Shown in pieces: positions 1 to 14,368 of a stretch of DNA of 60,000 nucleotides. The notes beneath the pieces were generated by a model, which was given only the letters and a program-made list of their open reading frames with translations, was not told the origin of the DNA and ran no database searches. The DNA lies in NCBI RefSeq assembly GCF_037975245.1, contig NC_092580.1:21626501-21686500 (forward strand). The letters run 5' to 3'. Numbering within the stretch: position 1 is the first letter of the stretch; each line of letters starts with the position of its first letter. Source of the DNA: Apostichopus japonicus (lineage: Eukaryota; Echinodermata; Holothuroidea; Aspidochirotida; Stichopodidae). Made by a program: the position numbers and the translations under genes.

Positions 1-419
1 TGCCTCGATTGACTAGATTCTCAATATTTTGTCATCAAGACCCTATTCCCTTAAAACGTGTTAACCACATGTAGAACACAACTTGGAAGACTTCAAAAAT
101 TTAAATTTTCGCTCATTATTTGAAATAAAACTAGTCCAAGTTATGGGGGTTTTATTTTTCATAAATCAAATATCATCAATAGATTTCGCACAAACACTGC
201 AATCCTAGCAATGACTTGAGGATGTTATTATAAAGTGTGCTGTAACGAACAGCTAGATGCGAGACTGGAAAAATCGAGGGATCCGAGAAAGGTGTTGGTT
301 CAAATATCTAAGTGGTTTACTGTAGGTCTACAGACAATTTTGGTAATATTAATATAATTTACTATATTAAACAGCACATCCTAACAGTTTGACATGGAAA
401 GGATCAGTAAAATGTCTAC

Positions 420-3400
420 CTTTCTGCGCTTTCTTGCCTTTCTTCTTCGACGAGGAAGAAAGCTGCGTTGAAGTATCAGCATTAAGTCCATCTGAAAAAG
501 AAAAACAAAACAGGGTTGAGTAAACAAACTGACAATGAAACCGATTCAGAAATGTGTAAAAAGGACAGAACTTCAACAATACGACTTGGTAAACTGATTT
601 GGGACATTTGTCAAAAATTTAAGACTTTCATTTTATGAGTCAATCAAGCAAAGTCATCGGGAAGTTATAAACAATTTGAAAAGAGCAGTAAAACATTTGT
701 ACTGTTTTACTGATTTACCCAGTTCTTAGATGATGGTGATCTTTATATTATATACCAGAGATCAGATCTGCTTCATTCAGTACAAATCACAAGTTGCAGG
801 GAAGGGCTTCTGACTGGCATCATATAGGAAAGAAATTATTTTATATTGTTCCCATTCTAGATACAAATATCTTGCTCTTTGCAAATAGATTAAAGGTGAT
901 GCTTTTGCAATGATCATAAAGTTAACAATTACACAGTTATCTATAAAATGATGAAATTATTGTTTTATGTGATCAAATCAAAGGTTGTATGAATACATAC
1001 TTCTGGAGTTGTTTAATCTCTACAATATTTGTAACTTATCACTCACAAAAATGTTCAAACAATTTACCAAGTTTTGTATACCAGATATTAAAGTGGTTCC
1101 ATTTTCACATAAAGATGTTAACATTTTGACATCACTTGAATGTTCCAATGCAAAACATGTCCTAGGGAGTGAAACGATGCCTACATTTTTAAATTACTTG
1201 AATGTTCCAATGAAAAGAACATATATCTGAGGGAATGAACCATCAACTCGGTGAACCAACAAATGCCGACTCCACCAGTAATTTCTTTTCCTTCAATATT
1301 TAATAAAATTGCAAAGAATTCTCACCATCCACTTAAAAGATTCTTCGTATAGTGCACTTAACTTAGTGCACTTAATTTAATAAAAGCATTAAACTTCATA
1401 AACAGAATGTCTTGTACCTTTGGGGTAGCTTATGTTTTTCATGAAAGGGGTTTTGCAGCATGGCAATTTTGTTTGACTGAGATTTGGGAGGTGAAGGGCA
1501 CGTTTTAAAGTACTCACTCGGTATCCTAATTTTAAATTTGCCACTCTGACCAAATCCTCCTTCGATGACTCCCGCCTCTCCCGTAGAGAGTTTGACCTTC
1601 AGACCAACGAATGTCTGTAGATTGGTCTCCTTCTTGAAGAGTCCTCTGCCGATGATGCTGTATTCATCAGTCATCTGTCCATGCAAGAAAGAACAGATGA
1701 TGTCATCTCAAAGAAATGGTAAAAATATTAAATATGACCAAAACAGGAGTTGTAATGAGCCACTTGTTTTTAAGTCAGCATTCTTTCATCAGATCCCAGA
1801 GTAGTCAAGTTGAGTCTCAGTCAATTCCAGTAATTTTCCTGACTTGGATGTGCTTAAAGTTGGTGGTGTTATTAGCTATTATCAGAGGAATTAGATATTT
1901 AGATTTTAGAGATCGTTGGTTCACCATTCTAGACAATAACCTTTTGCACGTTCCAAAAAGATGTAATCTGGAATAATAATATAATAAATCAGCACTGAAT
2001 CAAATAATAATTTGGTTATCCACCAAACAAGACTTACCCTGTCTACTACACCTTCCCTTGTCTTTGTCTTGTATATTTTCAGACTAGGCAGATAACTTGC
2101 TACATACTCCTGTAAAAGGAAAGGAATAGTATCACTATCATGTAATCAAACGATATAAGAGATGAGATGAAATGACCAGTAAAAATATCATCAAAAACAT
2201 AAATGGCAACAGCTTGATATCTTGATATCAGCTAAAGCCACAAACTGATATCACAGAAGTAATTTTGTATTTTTTTTTATATTTACTATTCTATTTTACT
2301 TTCATGTGTGCGTATGTATGAAGGGGGGGAGGGGGACGATTTAACCAACAACTGCCCGGAACCCTCCAATGTGTGCACAGTTGTTCCCCTTATTTTCTTT
2401 CGTTGTACATTTTTGATAAATAAATGCCTGTCCATAAAACCTCAACTTTCTACACCCATGACAGCAATGTTTGCATAGGTCATTCTAAAATTAGGTATCA
2501 AAGTATCTCATATAATCATCTTGCTATTATATTTGGCATACTGTGATACAATAATCTATATATTCAACTTAGTCCCCTCCCCCACCCCAAATCCTGCCTC
2601 TCAAACAAGGAGAAAGTAAAAAAAAAATAACAATTAAAGTTCTAATCAATTGTAAAATATATGAAGAATCGAGGTACTTTACCTTATCCGTTGTGCTGTC
2701 TAATAAATAGCCATGAAAAGCCAAGCGGCAAGTGTTAGAATGTGAGGATCATGTTAAGGATTATCCAGAGACTACTTTATTTATGCTTGTACAAGACAAC
2801 TACTTCCTGTAGATTGGCTTTATGGTCCCCCATGCCATCTCCCTCGTGCCATCTCTCCCCACCCTCCACTGCTTTAACACAAAACAATACTAATCACCCC
2901 TTCAGAGCAATGAATATAAAAAGCAGAGCACTCTTCACTTAAACCAAAGGCCTGCCCAGGGAATTACAGCAGGGTGATGTGTTCCTGACTTTTCAAGTAT
3001 CCTATAAATTCCAAATGAAAGCAAAACTTATCAACACATGCCCATCCCCAAAACTTTACTTAGGGAGGTAGTTAACATTTTACCAACAAATTTTGGTATC
3101 GTAGTATATTAAAGAGATGGTAGACCATAATTGAGGTTTGGTTGAAGCAATGACTGTTTCAGAATTCATGCTCCTTTAAAATATACTTTTTGATTTCCCA
3201 TTTCAATGGTCAGCAAATGCAATACCCATGTCATCCCCATGTGATATTTCAAATTATCTTTATATGGATATTCATAATGTACAATACTACCTCCATAGCC
3301 TCATACAAAGGATATGAATATCTGTGTCTAACTTTGAACCAATCACCAGGCAGTTGACAGGACATGTGATTGGCTTTTCAAACTCCAGCAAAGCCCATTG

Positions 3401-6400
3401 GAGTGTATTGGAGGGCAAGGCATCTTCCTCTGGCTGGTTTTCTTTATTTGAGCTGCCTTTGTTCTTTACTGGGGCCTTCAAGTCATCTTGATAGAGGTAC
3501 TCTTTGTCAAAACTGAAGGCAACTAAAACATGGCAAAAATAAAGGAAAAGTATTACAAATATTATCACTATTGGTAAACTTAACAAATACTCTTACAATC
3601 TATTTAATATCAACAAAAGAACACTTTTGAAAAAAATCTCTACAGGATTGCCTACAGTACACAATTAACCAATATCATAGAACATGGGTGGCCAAATTGC
3701 AGCTTGAGCACAAATTTTCTGCAACCTGCATGTAGATTTGGTCTGTGATAACATTAAATAAAATCAGCTGAAATAATCAATTCACAGAATGACTAAACAG
3801 GGCGATAAACATGCAACTTTGCGGAGTTTGTCTATAGGGCAAACTTGTGATAGGAATTTCTCATAACATATGGACAATGTGTATGTAGTCCTTTGTGACC
3901 TATTAGTTACAATATAATGTTAGATTTCCATCTCTGTTCGAGAGGTAGAACATCATGCATTTTTAAAGCCCTCAGATTGCATAAACAATTTCAATGTGGC
4001 TTGCAAGATCAATTTCCTACCCAGTACTCACCCCAGGGACAACTTCCACTTTACATAGCTTTTCCATTGCAAGAATAAACAACATAGATGAATACAATTT
4101 CTAGTGTACATTATTACATGTAGACATGGCAGACATTTTCTACCATGTATACAGTCTTATGTTCATTCAATCATCTATACCACATTCTGCAAGTCATTAC
4201 AAGATATCAGGCATTTAACGTTTGCCACTAAATGCACTGGGTGTTTTCAAGTTTTAATATATCCTAACTTTTAAACATGGGACTGCTCTGTAAAATGACT
4301 GAAAATAGCATCAGTTAAAGTAAAATCTTGGGATTTTCATTCACAATTGGTGAATTAGCTTGTCACTAATTTTGTTCATTCTAAGAATCCCTTTACAACT
4401 GGCACTGTTGCAATATCTTTTACCTTATAAAGTGGTATTTGTGCAGAAGTTTTAGAACCGTTGAACATCAATTTGTGATATATCTTCGATCTACGGTAAT
4501 TGATAAACTAACTCTTGTGAGAGTTGACAATAGATTTAAAGTCTACAAATTAAAATTCTAGCTTACTTTTTTCTCTTTCTGGATAAGACTGTCCTGGAAC
4601 ATCTCCGAAGAATGTTACCCTTGCCATGACGGTTTCATGTCCCATGGTCACTGAAAGGTAAAACATATACAGGTTCAATACAGTACAAAATCAAACTATT
4701 TCCAACCATTCATTGTTATTAAATCATTTCAATTTTAATTTGTTTAGAATATATATATATTTATATATGGGTGAGACAGTGGAAGGAGTCGTTTTTTATG
4801 ACCAAGTCCATCAGTTTTCAGATTTTCTCCGGCCTATTATTAAACACACAAGATAATGTGCTTTATTATATTTTTACGAGGTAAAAGTACCTATTACATA
4901 CACTAAACAAAAAACAGCCCCTCCTAATCTCAGAAGAGAAGTTTATCAAAACAAAAAAAAATTGCAGATAAATGTTCTCTGCCATTAGGTTAGAATACAT
5001 CATCTTGATTGAAACATATTTCAATGCAAAGATAGGGATTTTTGACATTTGGTGAATCTATTGATGTATCTGGCAGAGTGAGTGAAATAAAGCGAGGCAT
5101 CATAATATTTTTCATTCTAACTTGAAATCATCTATTCACATGAGAATTTAAGGATGTTGACAAAGTCTTGAAATCAGAGGCACATTAACAGTGACACAAA
5201 CACTCTCAATGTATTACATTTCAAGGAGACACCAACAGTTTGTAAAATTTATTCAAGGAAATAAAAGCTTTTGAAGAAGACATGACCACCTATTGTGATC
5301 ATTTCCTTTTATTAGTTGATACTGCTTAAAAATCGAAAGTTAGAATCTCACCATGAAATTTGGCTTTCGTTGCACACGGCCCTCGGAAGTACCCAATCTT
5401 TGTGACCGATATAACAGCAGCTTTTTCAAAGAAAAATGAAATATTGTGAACCACACATAAATCGAAAACTAAAAAAAAAGAAAGATCATTGAGGATTTAC
5501 TGAAAGAATGTATCAGTAACAAAATATTGTTTAGTCATAAATTTGCTACAATTGGGGCTACAGATCTAATGGAATATTTTTGGCAAAACTTTAATGTTGA
5601 TAAACTTTTGACCAAAATATTATTATTTTTTTTAGCTGTCTGAGGAAGTTAATTATCACCAGGATTTGCTTCACCAGATATTGATTGGGATTGCTTTTCC
5701 CTTAACACTTTTATGAATATATCAGTTCATAGAAGTCCAGTTTGAAAATGATAGTGTTGAATTAAAGTGTTGAATTATATTAGAATTTAACCTAACCTTT
5801 TACTGCTGTCATTTTCAGGGTCAGCAACATTTAATTTCACCAGAAAACATTATGCACAAAAAAAAGAAAAAAAGGGCAGACTAGGTCGATTCTACTAAAT
5901 GTGGGCATTAATAATATAGGCATTAAGTAACTTGATTAACTTCCGTTCCTTGATGCAAAATATAACACAATGTGCCATCTTACCACTAATTTTGATCTAG
6001 GTCTTAAGTTCAAGTCTAGTTAACGCCCCTGCAGCAAGTAAGTTAATAAGACTAGACTAATGCCTCACCACCACCAGTATAACTTTTTGGTCTATTGGAG
6101 AAAAAGTAATACTAATTACTAGTAGAAAGAAACAGTGCAGTATATTGATGAAGATGTATCTCTTCATGGTAGTCCACAGAAGGGTCCTTCCATCAGCAGG
6201 ATCAAATGTACATTTTTGTAGTACTGACCAAGCATACATAACATGTACAAAAAGTGGAAACTTTCAACTCGTGAATATTCATGTGGTCACTTTTCCTTGA
6301 TCCAGCCAATCCTCACATGGCAGTATTTCTCAAGAGAACCATTTTGTACACAGTTTAATATGTCAAGCAATGTCATCATGCATAATACAGCCCAATGAAT

Positions 6401-9400
6401 GACATATCTTGTGTACGGGGAAACCCTATGGTTAGAGTTAACCCCTGCAATACCGTACTTCTTGAGGCAATGCAACTTGCCACATGATAACTTGTCTTGA
6501 TAGATGAACAAAACTTGAGGTCTTGGTGCAGCAACAGTCATTAATATTCTAATGACCAAACTAACATCAGAATAGACATTCCTGATAATGTCAAACAATT
6601 CACTATATTCTTTAAAATTTACCAAAACAGAACAGAAACAATTGAACAATAGTGAACTTCACTAGAAGCTGATTTCAAAAAATTAATTAAATTTGCCTGG
6701 TGATTTCCTCTTGTATTTCATGATCAGTTTGCTGATTGTCACACAAACTTACCTTCTATGGTTGGTAAGGATCCAGGGGTGCATACAAGACCCCTCTCTA
6801 ACAGCTTAGGGTCAAACTGTGTCACACAAATGCCAACCCTATCACCCATGATGGCTGACTCCACAGGTTGGCGAAACATCTGCATTGATTTAACCTTACG
6901 TGTGATTTGCATTGAAGGGATTTCAACTGTCTGATAAGAAGAAAAGATTAATATAATGTATAAAAATTCAACTTGCTAAAACTAAAATACAATTATTTCC
7001 CTGATTCTTTAACACCCATTTTCTTGAGCTAGGAGCAACCATGAACAAAACTTTTTATGCCAGATTGCAAACAGTTTCTAACTTTCAACACATTCATGTT
7101 GTCCAGCATAAAAATATGTACAAATTTTGTATTTGCATCCATTCAACATTTGACCTTTCTTGGAAGTCTTGTAATGATTCTCATAGACTGTCACATTGCT
7201 TCATTTCCATTTCAAATGATCTTCCAAATGTCCTGTTCCCACTGAGACACAAAAGGTACGACCAAGATAATAAACAATTTTTTTTCTAAATTATATGGGA
7301 CTAGTGCCTGGTCTATTAAAGTGCTTACATCGTTAACAGCTACTCTGCCTCTCAGCATGGTCCCGGTCATTACGGTACCCTGACCCTTGATGCCGAAGCA
7401 GTGATCCACCGAGAAGAGAAGCTGACCAGTTGAATCTCTGGCAGGTAGATAAGCGTGACGCTTTAACTCCTAAAAAGTAATTGAAGAAAAGTCATAGCAT
7501 GAGGTGCCCAAGAGAATAAAATGCAAGGTGTATCTAATGATCATTGCAGCACAATGCAAATTTAACTGTCAGACAATCAACACAACTATACCCTTGTTGA
7601 AGCCCAACATGCATCCCGGACAAAAGTACAGAACCGTCCGTGTGTGAAATTTGCAACATTGAATACACCTATTTCTAAATGACAGTTGTTCTTTTAACAA
7701 GGCACTACCTCAATAAATGTTATTTTAAAAAGTCATGTGTAATGGTTTTTACATGTAAAGATTTCAAGCAGGACAAAATCTCCCTCTCTGCTCAATTGGT
7801 GGTTTCAATCAAACGACAATGGCATTCTTGTAAGGCAGGGAGAGTTAAATCGTACAAAGTAAAGTCATTTTCATAAGAATTTGCAGAGCAAAGCGGAGAT
7901 GGTTCGGCAGCTGGGTATTCATTTCATAAACAATTAGAGAAACCTGTGGAAAAGTAGAGAAAAAAAATTAGAAATATGTAAATGAGTCAAGCATACCTCA
8001 ATCAAGGTCTCAACTCCCTCGGCATTCACCTCAGGGGCATCAGGTCCCCCTGGTTTGGCAGCAACAGGTATGACAGGAGAGTTAGCAAAACAGGTATTCT
8101 CCAAGGTTTTCAACATCCTCTTAGTCATCTAGAGATAAATTATTTTTTAAGGAATATAACTAAATCTGCAAAATACTTGCTCTTGTATATCCAAATACCA
8201 AATATTACCAAAGATGGAAATAAACTGACCAAGAATCATCACAACTGAAGGGAAAGAAAGTTAAAAGTACCAAACAAATCAGGTCTTCTTCAAAACAAAT
8301 ATCCAATTGGAATCAAAGTCTTTCTTTGAAACACAGGGAACGGTCTAGACTATAATAAACTCTTCTGTTTACATGAAGAGTGATCACAAGGGATAGAGTG
8401 TAAGGTTACCATATCTAATCTTCAGCTACAGATACACATTTTTTGAGAGATCTACATACATAACTTTATGTATCTTACTGTAGATTTGCTCTTTTAAAGA
8501 TTCTTTGACATTTCTACCAATCATGTTACACATTTCAGGAATATTTCAATTAGGCACAATTTTTGCAGTTGAGCAAAGATTGAAGAAAAAGTTCAAACAC
8601 ACAACTGCTTACTCCATTGAAATGTATTTTGCTCAAACAGCAACTTGGTGCCTTGTCTTTTAAAATAAACCCCTCTGCACCACCCCCCCCCCACCCCCAA
8701 AAAAAAGGTGAGGTCCAGAGGATAAACACACTGCATTGCTTCAGTATCATGTCTACATACCTTATCTATCTGTTGTTGTTTCTTGTCTGGTTGCAGAAGA
8801 TCTACTTTATTTAAGACCACCAACATCTTCTTACAGGCAATCTCACCGATCACTAGGCACTGAGGGTGAAAATCAAAAGATATTCGGCTGTCACTGATTG
8901 CAATTAAAACCATTTTGTCATAACCAGCAAGACTTCCTGCTCCAACAAAACTTATTAACTTTAGGCATATTGCTCTGTAGGACACTAGCAGAGTCTTTGA
9001 CAGAAGGCAATGCTGCAGAAATTGCCGTTAATTTTCTGTACCGCAACATTCATAAGAACTTTTCAAGTTTATGAAAATCCACTGTTACTGTATGTAGCAA
9101 CAACAGCAAGAGTGACAAAATGTTGCTCTCCTTTAACACATATCACAGGGAAATTATAACCTTACAAACAGCTGCTATTAAAGAAAGAAAAAAAAGGAAA
9201 CATATGAAAATCTAAATTTGGTGAAAGTTATTGAGTGTAATCGACAAAACAGAATCAGTAACCACATCACCATGCCCATTAAGCTTAAAATGTCTTCATT
9301 TTTCTGTAGCGTGTACCTGTCTATAAAGTATAACACATTCTTTAATACATGTAATTTCAATAAAGGCTTTCTCATATTTTCATATTTTTTACTTGTGTGT

Positions 9401-12276
9401 CGTGTACACCATGGTATTGGCCATATATTATAACTACTCAATAAGATACAGAGGCACCTCTCATATCCATCTCCAAATCTCCCCGCCCCCACCCACCCCC
9501 ATGGAAACAAAGTGGTAACCCCTACCACAAACCAATAACTTTATGATCCTTCATCTTTACCTCTGCTGACTGTGTCTGCATGCCTTTTGTTACATCAATC
9601 ACCAACATCATCAGATCTATGATTTGTGCACCTGAAAGTGAAATGGAAAAACTCAAATAGTTCAGGGTAACCATATTTCCTGGGATTTGGGACGGTAGCG
9701 TTCCTCGGTTTCCTCCACACATCACGAAATAGCTACATTAATGTTAGTGCTAGCACTTGTTGTATCTATATAGCCCATATCAAACTGCTCTTCTCGCCAA
9801 GCTTATGGGGTTAATTTTGTAGCCATCAAGCACGCTTGTGTGTTAAAAATGATTATATCATTCTTCGTCAGGTATAGGAATTAATATGCTGGCAGGACAG
9901 TATATTATAAATATAAAAACGAGACAATCCTGATAAATCAACATAAACTGCAACCCTACCTTTATTTGATTTCTTCACAAATCCCCCCACCCTCTCCCTC
10001 CCCCCCCAAAAAAAAATTAGATTACTTCACTCTGCTTGACAAACAATGAAACATGAAGTATATCTACATAATAAAATAGATTAGATCTAAGTAGGAATAT
10101 ATGCCTACTTTAGTACTTTGATAGATATTAAATGAGATACTGTGATGTTAACTTACCACCAATGATCGTCTTGATCAGGGAGGCATGACCAGGGCAGTCG
10201 ACCAGGGTAAACTGTAATTTACTGTGATTACCATCCTTGAGATGTTCAGGTATGTCTACAACGAACGAACTGAAACCTGAAACAATTAAAAGAAAACTTA
10301 AAAGGCCTATATTTAACCAAATATTACCAAACTTAACAATGCATCAAACAAAGAATTGTCAAATTGAAATTAAATCAAACAACTATTTTTTTTTTCATTT
10401 AAGAGCAATCAACTAGCAGAGATTAAGATATGCTAGAAAATTGTCATAATATTGTTGACTAAATGTTCAAAATTATGTTATCACTTCTTAGGCAACTTTG
10501 AATGTATTAGCATGGTACTCATAGCTTTTGTGAGAACATATGCAACGCCACTGTGTCACATATTCTACAATGCATCAAAGTGACCTATGTATCCTTGCAT
10601 TAATTTTTGGATGCTCCAGAACTAAAGTTGATTCACACATGAACAACTTGTGTTGAGGCACAAAATACAACTGAACAATTGATGAAAAATAGCAAATATG
10701 AATTGAAATATGCAAAGAAAGAGCAAACGTACTCAGTAACTCTACAGCCAAAATTTAACACCACTATCACCTGTAGGGTAGTTGAATTTATTGAGGCTTA
10801 TAACTGTGTTGTTTCAAAGCAAGAACAATATGGAGATCTGCTTTGGGCATTATAATCTTCATTTGCTAGTGGGTCTTATTGTTCTGCAGAAGAGGTACAA
10901 TCTTGCTCAGACAGTACCAGCAGAATATTTCTACATTGTTCAAATAGTACAGACTAAACCAAAATCAAATTTGTCTGCCAAAATTTCCAAATGTCAGTAA
11001 AAAACCATAGCAAAAATATTAGAAACAGTGTTAAATGTGAAGCATCCTTTCAATGGAGTTTAATTAAGCAGAGTGCAAGGAATACTTCAATTCTATGCTA
11101 CCATAATATCCCTTAAATAACACAACATGCATTTTTGCAATTTTTAATACATAGTTCAAGGAATGATGAAACATGTATGACATACTGAATATTCTTACCT
11201 AAGTCTAGGGTAATTCCTCGCTCTTTGCTCTGTGGATTTTTGTCAAAAGCAGCAGTTGATGCAGTTGTACTTAAAGCTTTAGCTGGAGAAAGGCAAATAA
11301 TAATCATGCACATAGATAAATTGAGAGTATTTGCTTTGAACCAACTTTATAAATTACCAGACTCTTAACATGAAAAAGAAAATATACAAAGAATGTTAAA
11401 TTAAACCCAATTGGTCCAACCCATGTGTCTATACATTGTTCCAGTTATGAGGTACAAATTACTGAAATGTAATCACTGCACGAATGAAAGAACCTTGTGT
11501 AATACTGGTAGGTTATTCTACATTGATTATACCACATTTCTATCTATAGTTGTGTTGTTTGAACGAATTACCTGACCTTGGTGGTGGCCCAATTGCAAAG
11601 AAGGTGGGTGATGCTATATAAAATAGTTATCTCAGTAATTTAAATATGTGGAATCCAGGCTATGCATTACCATTCCAATGTCACTTTTAACATTATTTAT
11701 TTCTGCTGTACTTTAGTAGTTTAGGCCTGTTCATGTATGCAACTGTTACAATAAAGCCATTTTGGATACAAGTTGACTCTGTGTTGAATGACAAACACTA
11801 GGCCTGGACACAGATCTGAGTAACTTCATACACCAAGTTAAGAGCATTCACTTCCCAACATGTATGGTGTCACCCAAGCCTATATGTTAGTGGCATTGCT
11901 ACTTTTAGTGCTAGACTAGCAGAAACCAACTACCTAGGATTACCTATGCCAAAGTCCACTGCGCAAGTAGGACTTACCCACTAGGCTACAGCGCAATACT
12001 GGGTAGGCTAACTAACTTTACGTTAGGCATAACTGTTTGTACCTGTATCCTAACTGTACTGTTGGCTTTCGAAGTTACGTTAGGCCCAACGTACTTGTTG
12101 ATGGAACAAATTTCATATACAATAGTGACCAAAACGAAAAGTTACAGTTACCACAAACAGACGACATCATGTATCAATGCCAGTTAATATAAAAAAAACA
12201 GCTTACCGAGAGAAGTTTTACCACTGTCTATATGGCCTAAAACGCCAACGTTAAAATTGAGCATGGAGGCGGCCAT
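420..12276 (-). CDS. eefsec: selenocysteine-specific translation elongation factor EEFSEC (eukaryotic SelB), 15 coding exons, 3' end off the window
   Basis: GTPase that delivers selenocysteyl-tRNA to ribosomes at UGA codons through SECIS and SBP2. Exons (minus, high to low): 12276-12207, 11282-11199, 10276-10157, 9631-9561, 8859-8761, 8128-7997, 7469-7329, 6930-6753, 5420-5352, 4650-4567, 3522-3316, 2741-2683, 2109-2038, 1674-1518, 491-420. All junctions keep frame and give about 538 codons. Seen: P-loop GHIDSGKT (residues 14-21), DCPGH (78-82), NKVD (132-135), then family signatures such as KPGGPDAPEV, DHCFGIKGQGTVMTGT, FDPKLLERGLVC and FGQSGKFKI. The human protein is near 596 residues and ends in a conserved basic block not found here, so a last exon must lie left of position 1. 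The exon at 491-420 ends at a weak donor (G|GTAGAC); read through, it would stop after 18 more codons. Start chosen because the P-loop follows it closely and no upstream in-frame exon is seen. Very sure of identity; the last exon's 3' border is the weakest call. Confidence 0.96.
2742..3315 (-). other. eefsec: U12-type AT-AC intron of eefsec
   Basis: On the minus strand the intron begins ATATCCTTT (3315-3307), the textbook minor-spliceosome AT-AC donor, and ends CAC at 2744-2742. The motif TCCTTAAC, the U12 branch site, lies at 2760-2753, with the likely branch A 12 bases before the end of the intron. No AG dinucleotide exists between the branch site and the exon, so a normal GT-AG acceptor is unavailable. 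Joining at these borders yields DIH|SNTCRLAFHG, which matches the conserved EEFSEC stretch, whereas extending the upstream exon to the nearest GT would break it. Phase 1 on both sides. Confidence 0.9.
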
Positions 12277-12475
12277 TTTTATTGTTTACTGCAATGAAGA
12301 TGGCGCTAGATAGTTACTTCGTGCAGAGCTAATTATGCGATGTAACGGAATCGCTGGTGGTGAGCCTATCGTACCTGTGGAACCCACAAAATGCGTCTTT
12401 CGTCTTGATCTCAATGTTCGTTCTAATCCCCCGTCTGCATAACTCGTCTACCACTTTCCCTGCACCATCGGTAGG
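12277..12475 (-). promoter_or_regulatory. presumed eefsec promoter region
   Basis: The 200 bases upstream of the eefsec start codon must contain its 5' UTR and core promoter, because no acceptor site or upstream exon is evident. No TATA box is visible. ATGGC motifs of the YY1 kind occur at the start codon itself (AAATGGCCGCC, minus strand) and near 12298 on the plus strand. A repeat element begins only about 200 bases upstream, so the usable promoter is short. Position inferred, not shown. Confidence 0.35.
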
Positions 12476-13497
12476 TGCACGTGTATGGTTGGCCGTACGG
12501 GTCATAACGTATAAACTTTACGTGCAAACTCATAAACTTTACGTCATCGGAAATATGCCTAGGGGTTTCATCCACAGATTTCATTACCGAATAAGAATAG
12601 TAAGAATATTAATATACCAACGTATACCACGGGCAAACTGTCCTGTGATACCAATCATCAGTACCAGCATCTGACAGTACTGACATCATTCATCTCTTTC
12701 AATGTTTCTCTCCTTTCCAGTTTCTCATTGACATTTTGGCCATCTTCTCCACCTTCATAATTTGGATCGTATATAGATCCTGATAACCTCATATTCCTTA
12801 AGACTGTCATTAATCATTGTGCCAACCTTTTGTTTCTTGTTTGGATTTTCTGCCACAGTAGCAGGGTCATTTGTTTTCCATCCAATATCCTCACTGTTCT
12901 TTTACAGATCTGCATTTGACTTCATGGTGACCTGCTATGCGTGCATTCCGCTAGTTCTAGTACTAGACCTTCTATTACAAACACCATCGTACAACTGACT
13001 ATCTTTATATCATATAGTTTTATTTTAATGCTAAATCCAAGCAGTTGGTGAGTTGCACTACTGGCCAAGGGTCTGTAGCTTAACATAGCCTGAGTCCTGA
13101 CAATATAGTCCTTTGCTGCCTAGTACTGGACACAGGCGCTGTGAAACTAACAAACTTTAGGCGTTCTTGCTCGGTAAAATGAAATCTGTGGATGGAGCCC
13201 GTAGGCATATTTCCGATGACTGTTTTGCGGTGAGGGCTGTTGCCAGTCGATGAGAGAGGTTGTGGAGTCTTTGCTGCAATGCTTGAACCCTTCATACTCT
13301 GGTCCATTTTGTGTTGCCTTAAAATTAAGACCCAAACGGCCAACCATGAAAAGCTTACGCGTCTGGTTTCAACGTAATGACCCGAATGGCCATCTAGCCG
13401 AACAGGTCATAACGTCTTCCTTTACGCGTATAGTTTATAAGTTTACGCGTAAAGTTTGTACGGCCAACCGTACCCGTGCGGTCAATCATACACGTGA
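12476..13497. repeat. imperfect inverted-repeat element (DNA-transposon-like)
   Basis: Outer arms: CACGTGTATGGTTGGCCGTA at about 12477 recurs inverted near 13453-13497 (GTACGGCCAACC ... CATACACGTG). Inner arms: TCGGAAATATGCC ... CCACAGATTTCAT at 12546-12589 recurs inverted at 13180-13220. The right side is about 170 bases longer between its outer and inner arms. Open frames here read the same short phrase (VIGNMP..IHRFH) from both arms, so they are repeat shadows. No convincing target duplication was found. The family is not recognised. Confidence 0.5.
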
Positions 13498-14285
13498 ACC
13501 TCTGGCGCAAAGTTAAAAGGCTAGCCGGTCATGTAAATGATGACGAATGGCTAGTAGATTTACCACCGCGTAAACTGAGCGTACAAAACCATGCCATTGT
13601 TTTCAGGGGGATTATTACATTAATAAAACTCATCACAAAACGGGGATCATTTCAGGGGATCATTCATTCATTTGATATGCAGGTGATCGCTGTCAATTAA
13701 GCTGATTTTTATAGCCGGCTGCTGCAGTCACGAACAAGTACGAATTTTATTACAGAGATCCACAGGAGTTATAAAAGTTAGTTTTGTTTTCTTCTGATGA
13801 GCACGCCTATACATTATAACACAAATCCTAAAAACTTTGTTAAAGGTCAGCGGACAATTATGGATTGTGTAACTTTGAACACTAAAACTGGTGACAATTT
13901 GCCGCTCAGTCTCAATCATATCAGATCCTGTAATGCCCACTGTAATCCAGTAACAAATTTACTTGTATCAGTTATAGAACTCTTCAAAACCTATCTGGAT
14001 TCGTTCGCGTTAGATTTCGATTCGTCTATCCAACTCACAATTTGAAGACGTCGGGAAAGAATCCGACACCTAGTATGCCCTTATTCAAATTTCGTAGATG
14101 TGATTTGTAACATTTGCTTTTTAGAATATTCTGGAGTATCATATACGGTTTGATGTTTCTTACGCCCATATTTCGTATACGATCAGGCGCATATAGCCAG
14201 CCTTCGAGGCGGGAGGGGACAAAGTCAATTTTTTTTCCCCCATGCATGTGATGTATTGTTATATTGTAGTAATAGTTAAAAGTTG
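13498..14285. other. intergenic stretch, nothing recognised
   Basis: Between the inverted-repeat element and the first copy of a direct repeat. No exon, RNA gene or repeat end could be supported. A 114-codon minus-strand frame near 14035-14379 has no recognisable domain and overlaps a repeat. Confidence 0.5.
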
Positions 14286-14368
14286 AGTGTTTTTGTGTTG
14301 TACGGACATCGCTCACATATAAGTCTTTATTAAAACCAACGTAGAAATAAATCATCACGATAGCTGAA
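14286..14368 (+). repeat. direct repeat, copy 1
   Basis: About 83 bases (GTGTTGTACGG .. ATCGCTCACAT .. CCAACGT.GAAATAAATCATCACG) recur in the same orientation at 17124-17206 with roughly 80-85 percent identity by eye. The two copies lie outside the 2.2 kb hAT-like element at 14643-16849. Both contain an AATAAA-like word, so they might be 3' ends of an unknown retroelement or host duplications. Confidence 0.6.

Noticed and set aside
1-378. Search for the last eefsec exon
   Set aside because: No minus-strand segment here resembles the conserved C-terminal basic block; the exon is taken to be off the window.
3287-3316. Extension of the eleventh eefsec exon to a GT donor at 3290
   Set aside because: It adds residues not in the family and leaves a phase that cannot join the next exon; the AT-AC border restores both frame and conserved sequence.
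13080-13347. Two overlapping minus-strand frames with Ser/Pro-rich text
   Set aside because: The core phrase is repeated in the opposite arm of the local inverted repeat, so it is element DNA rather than a gene.
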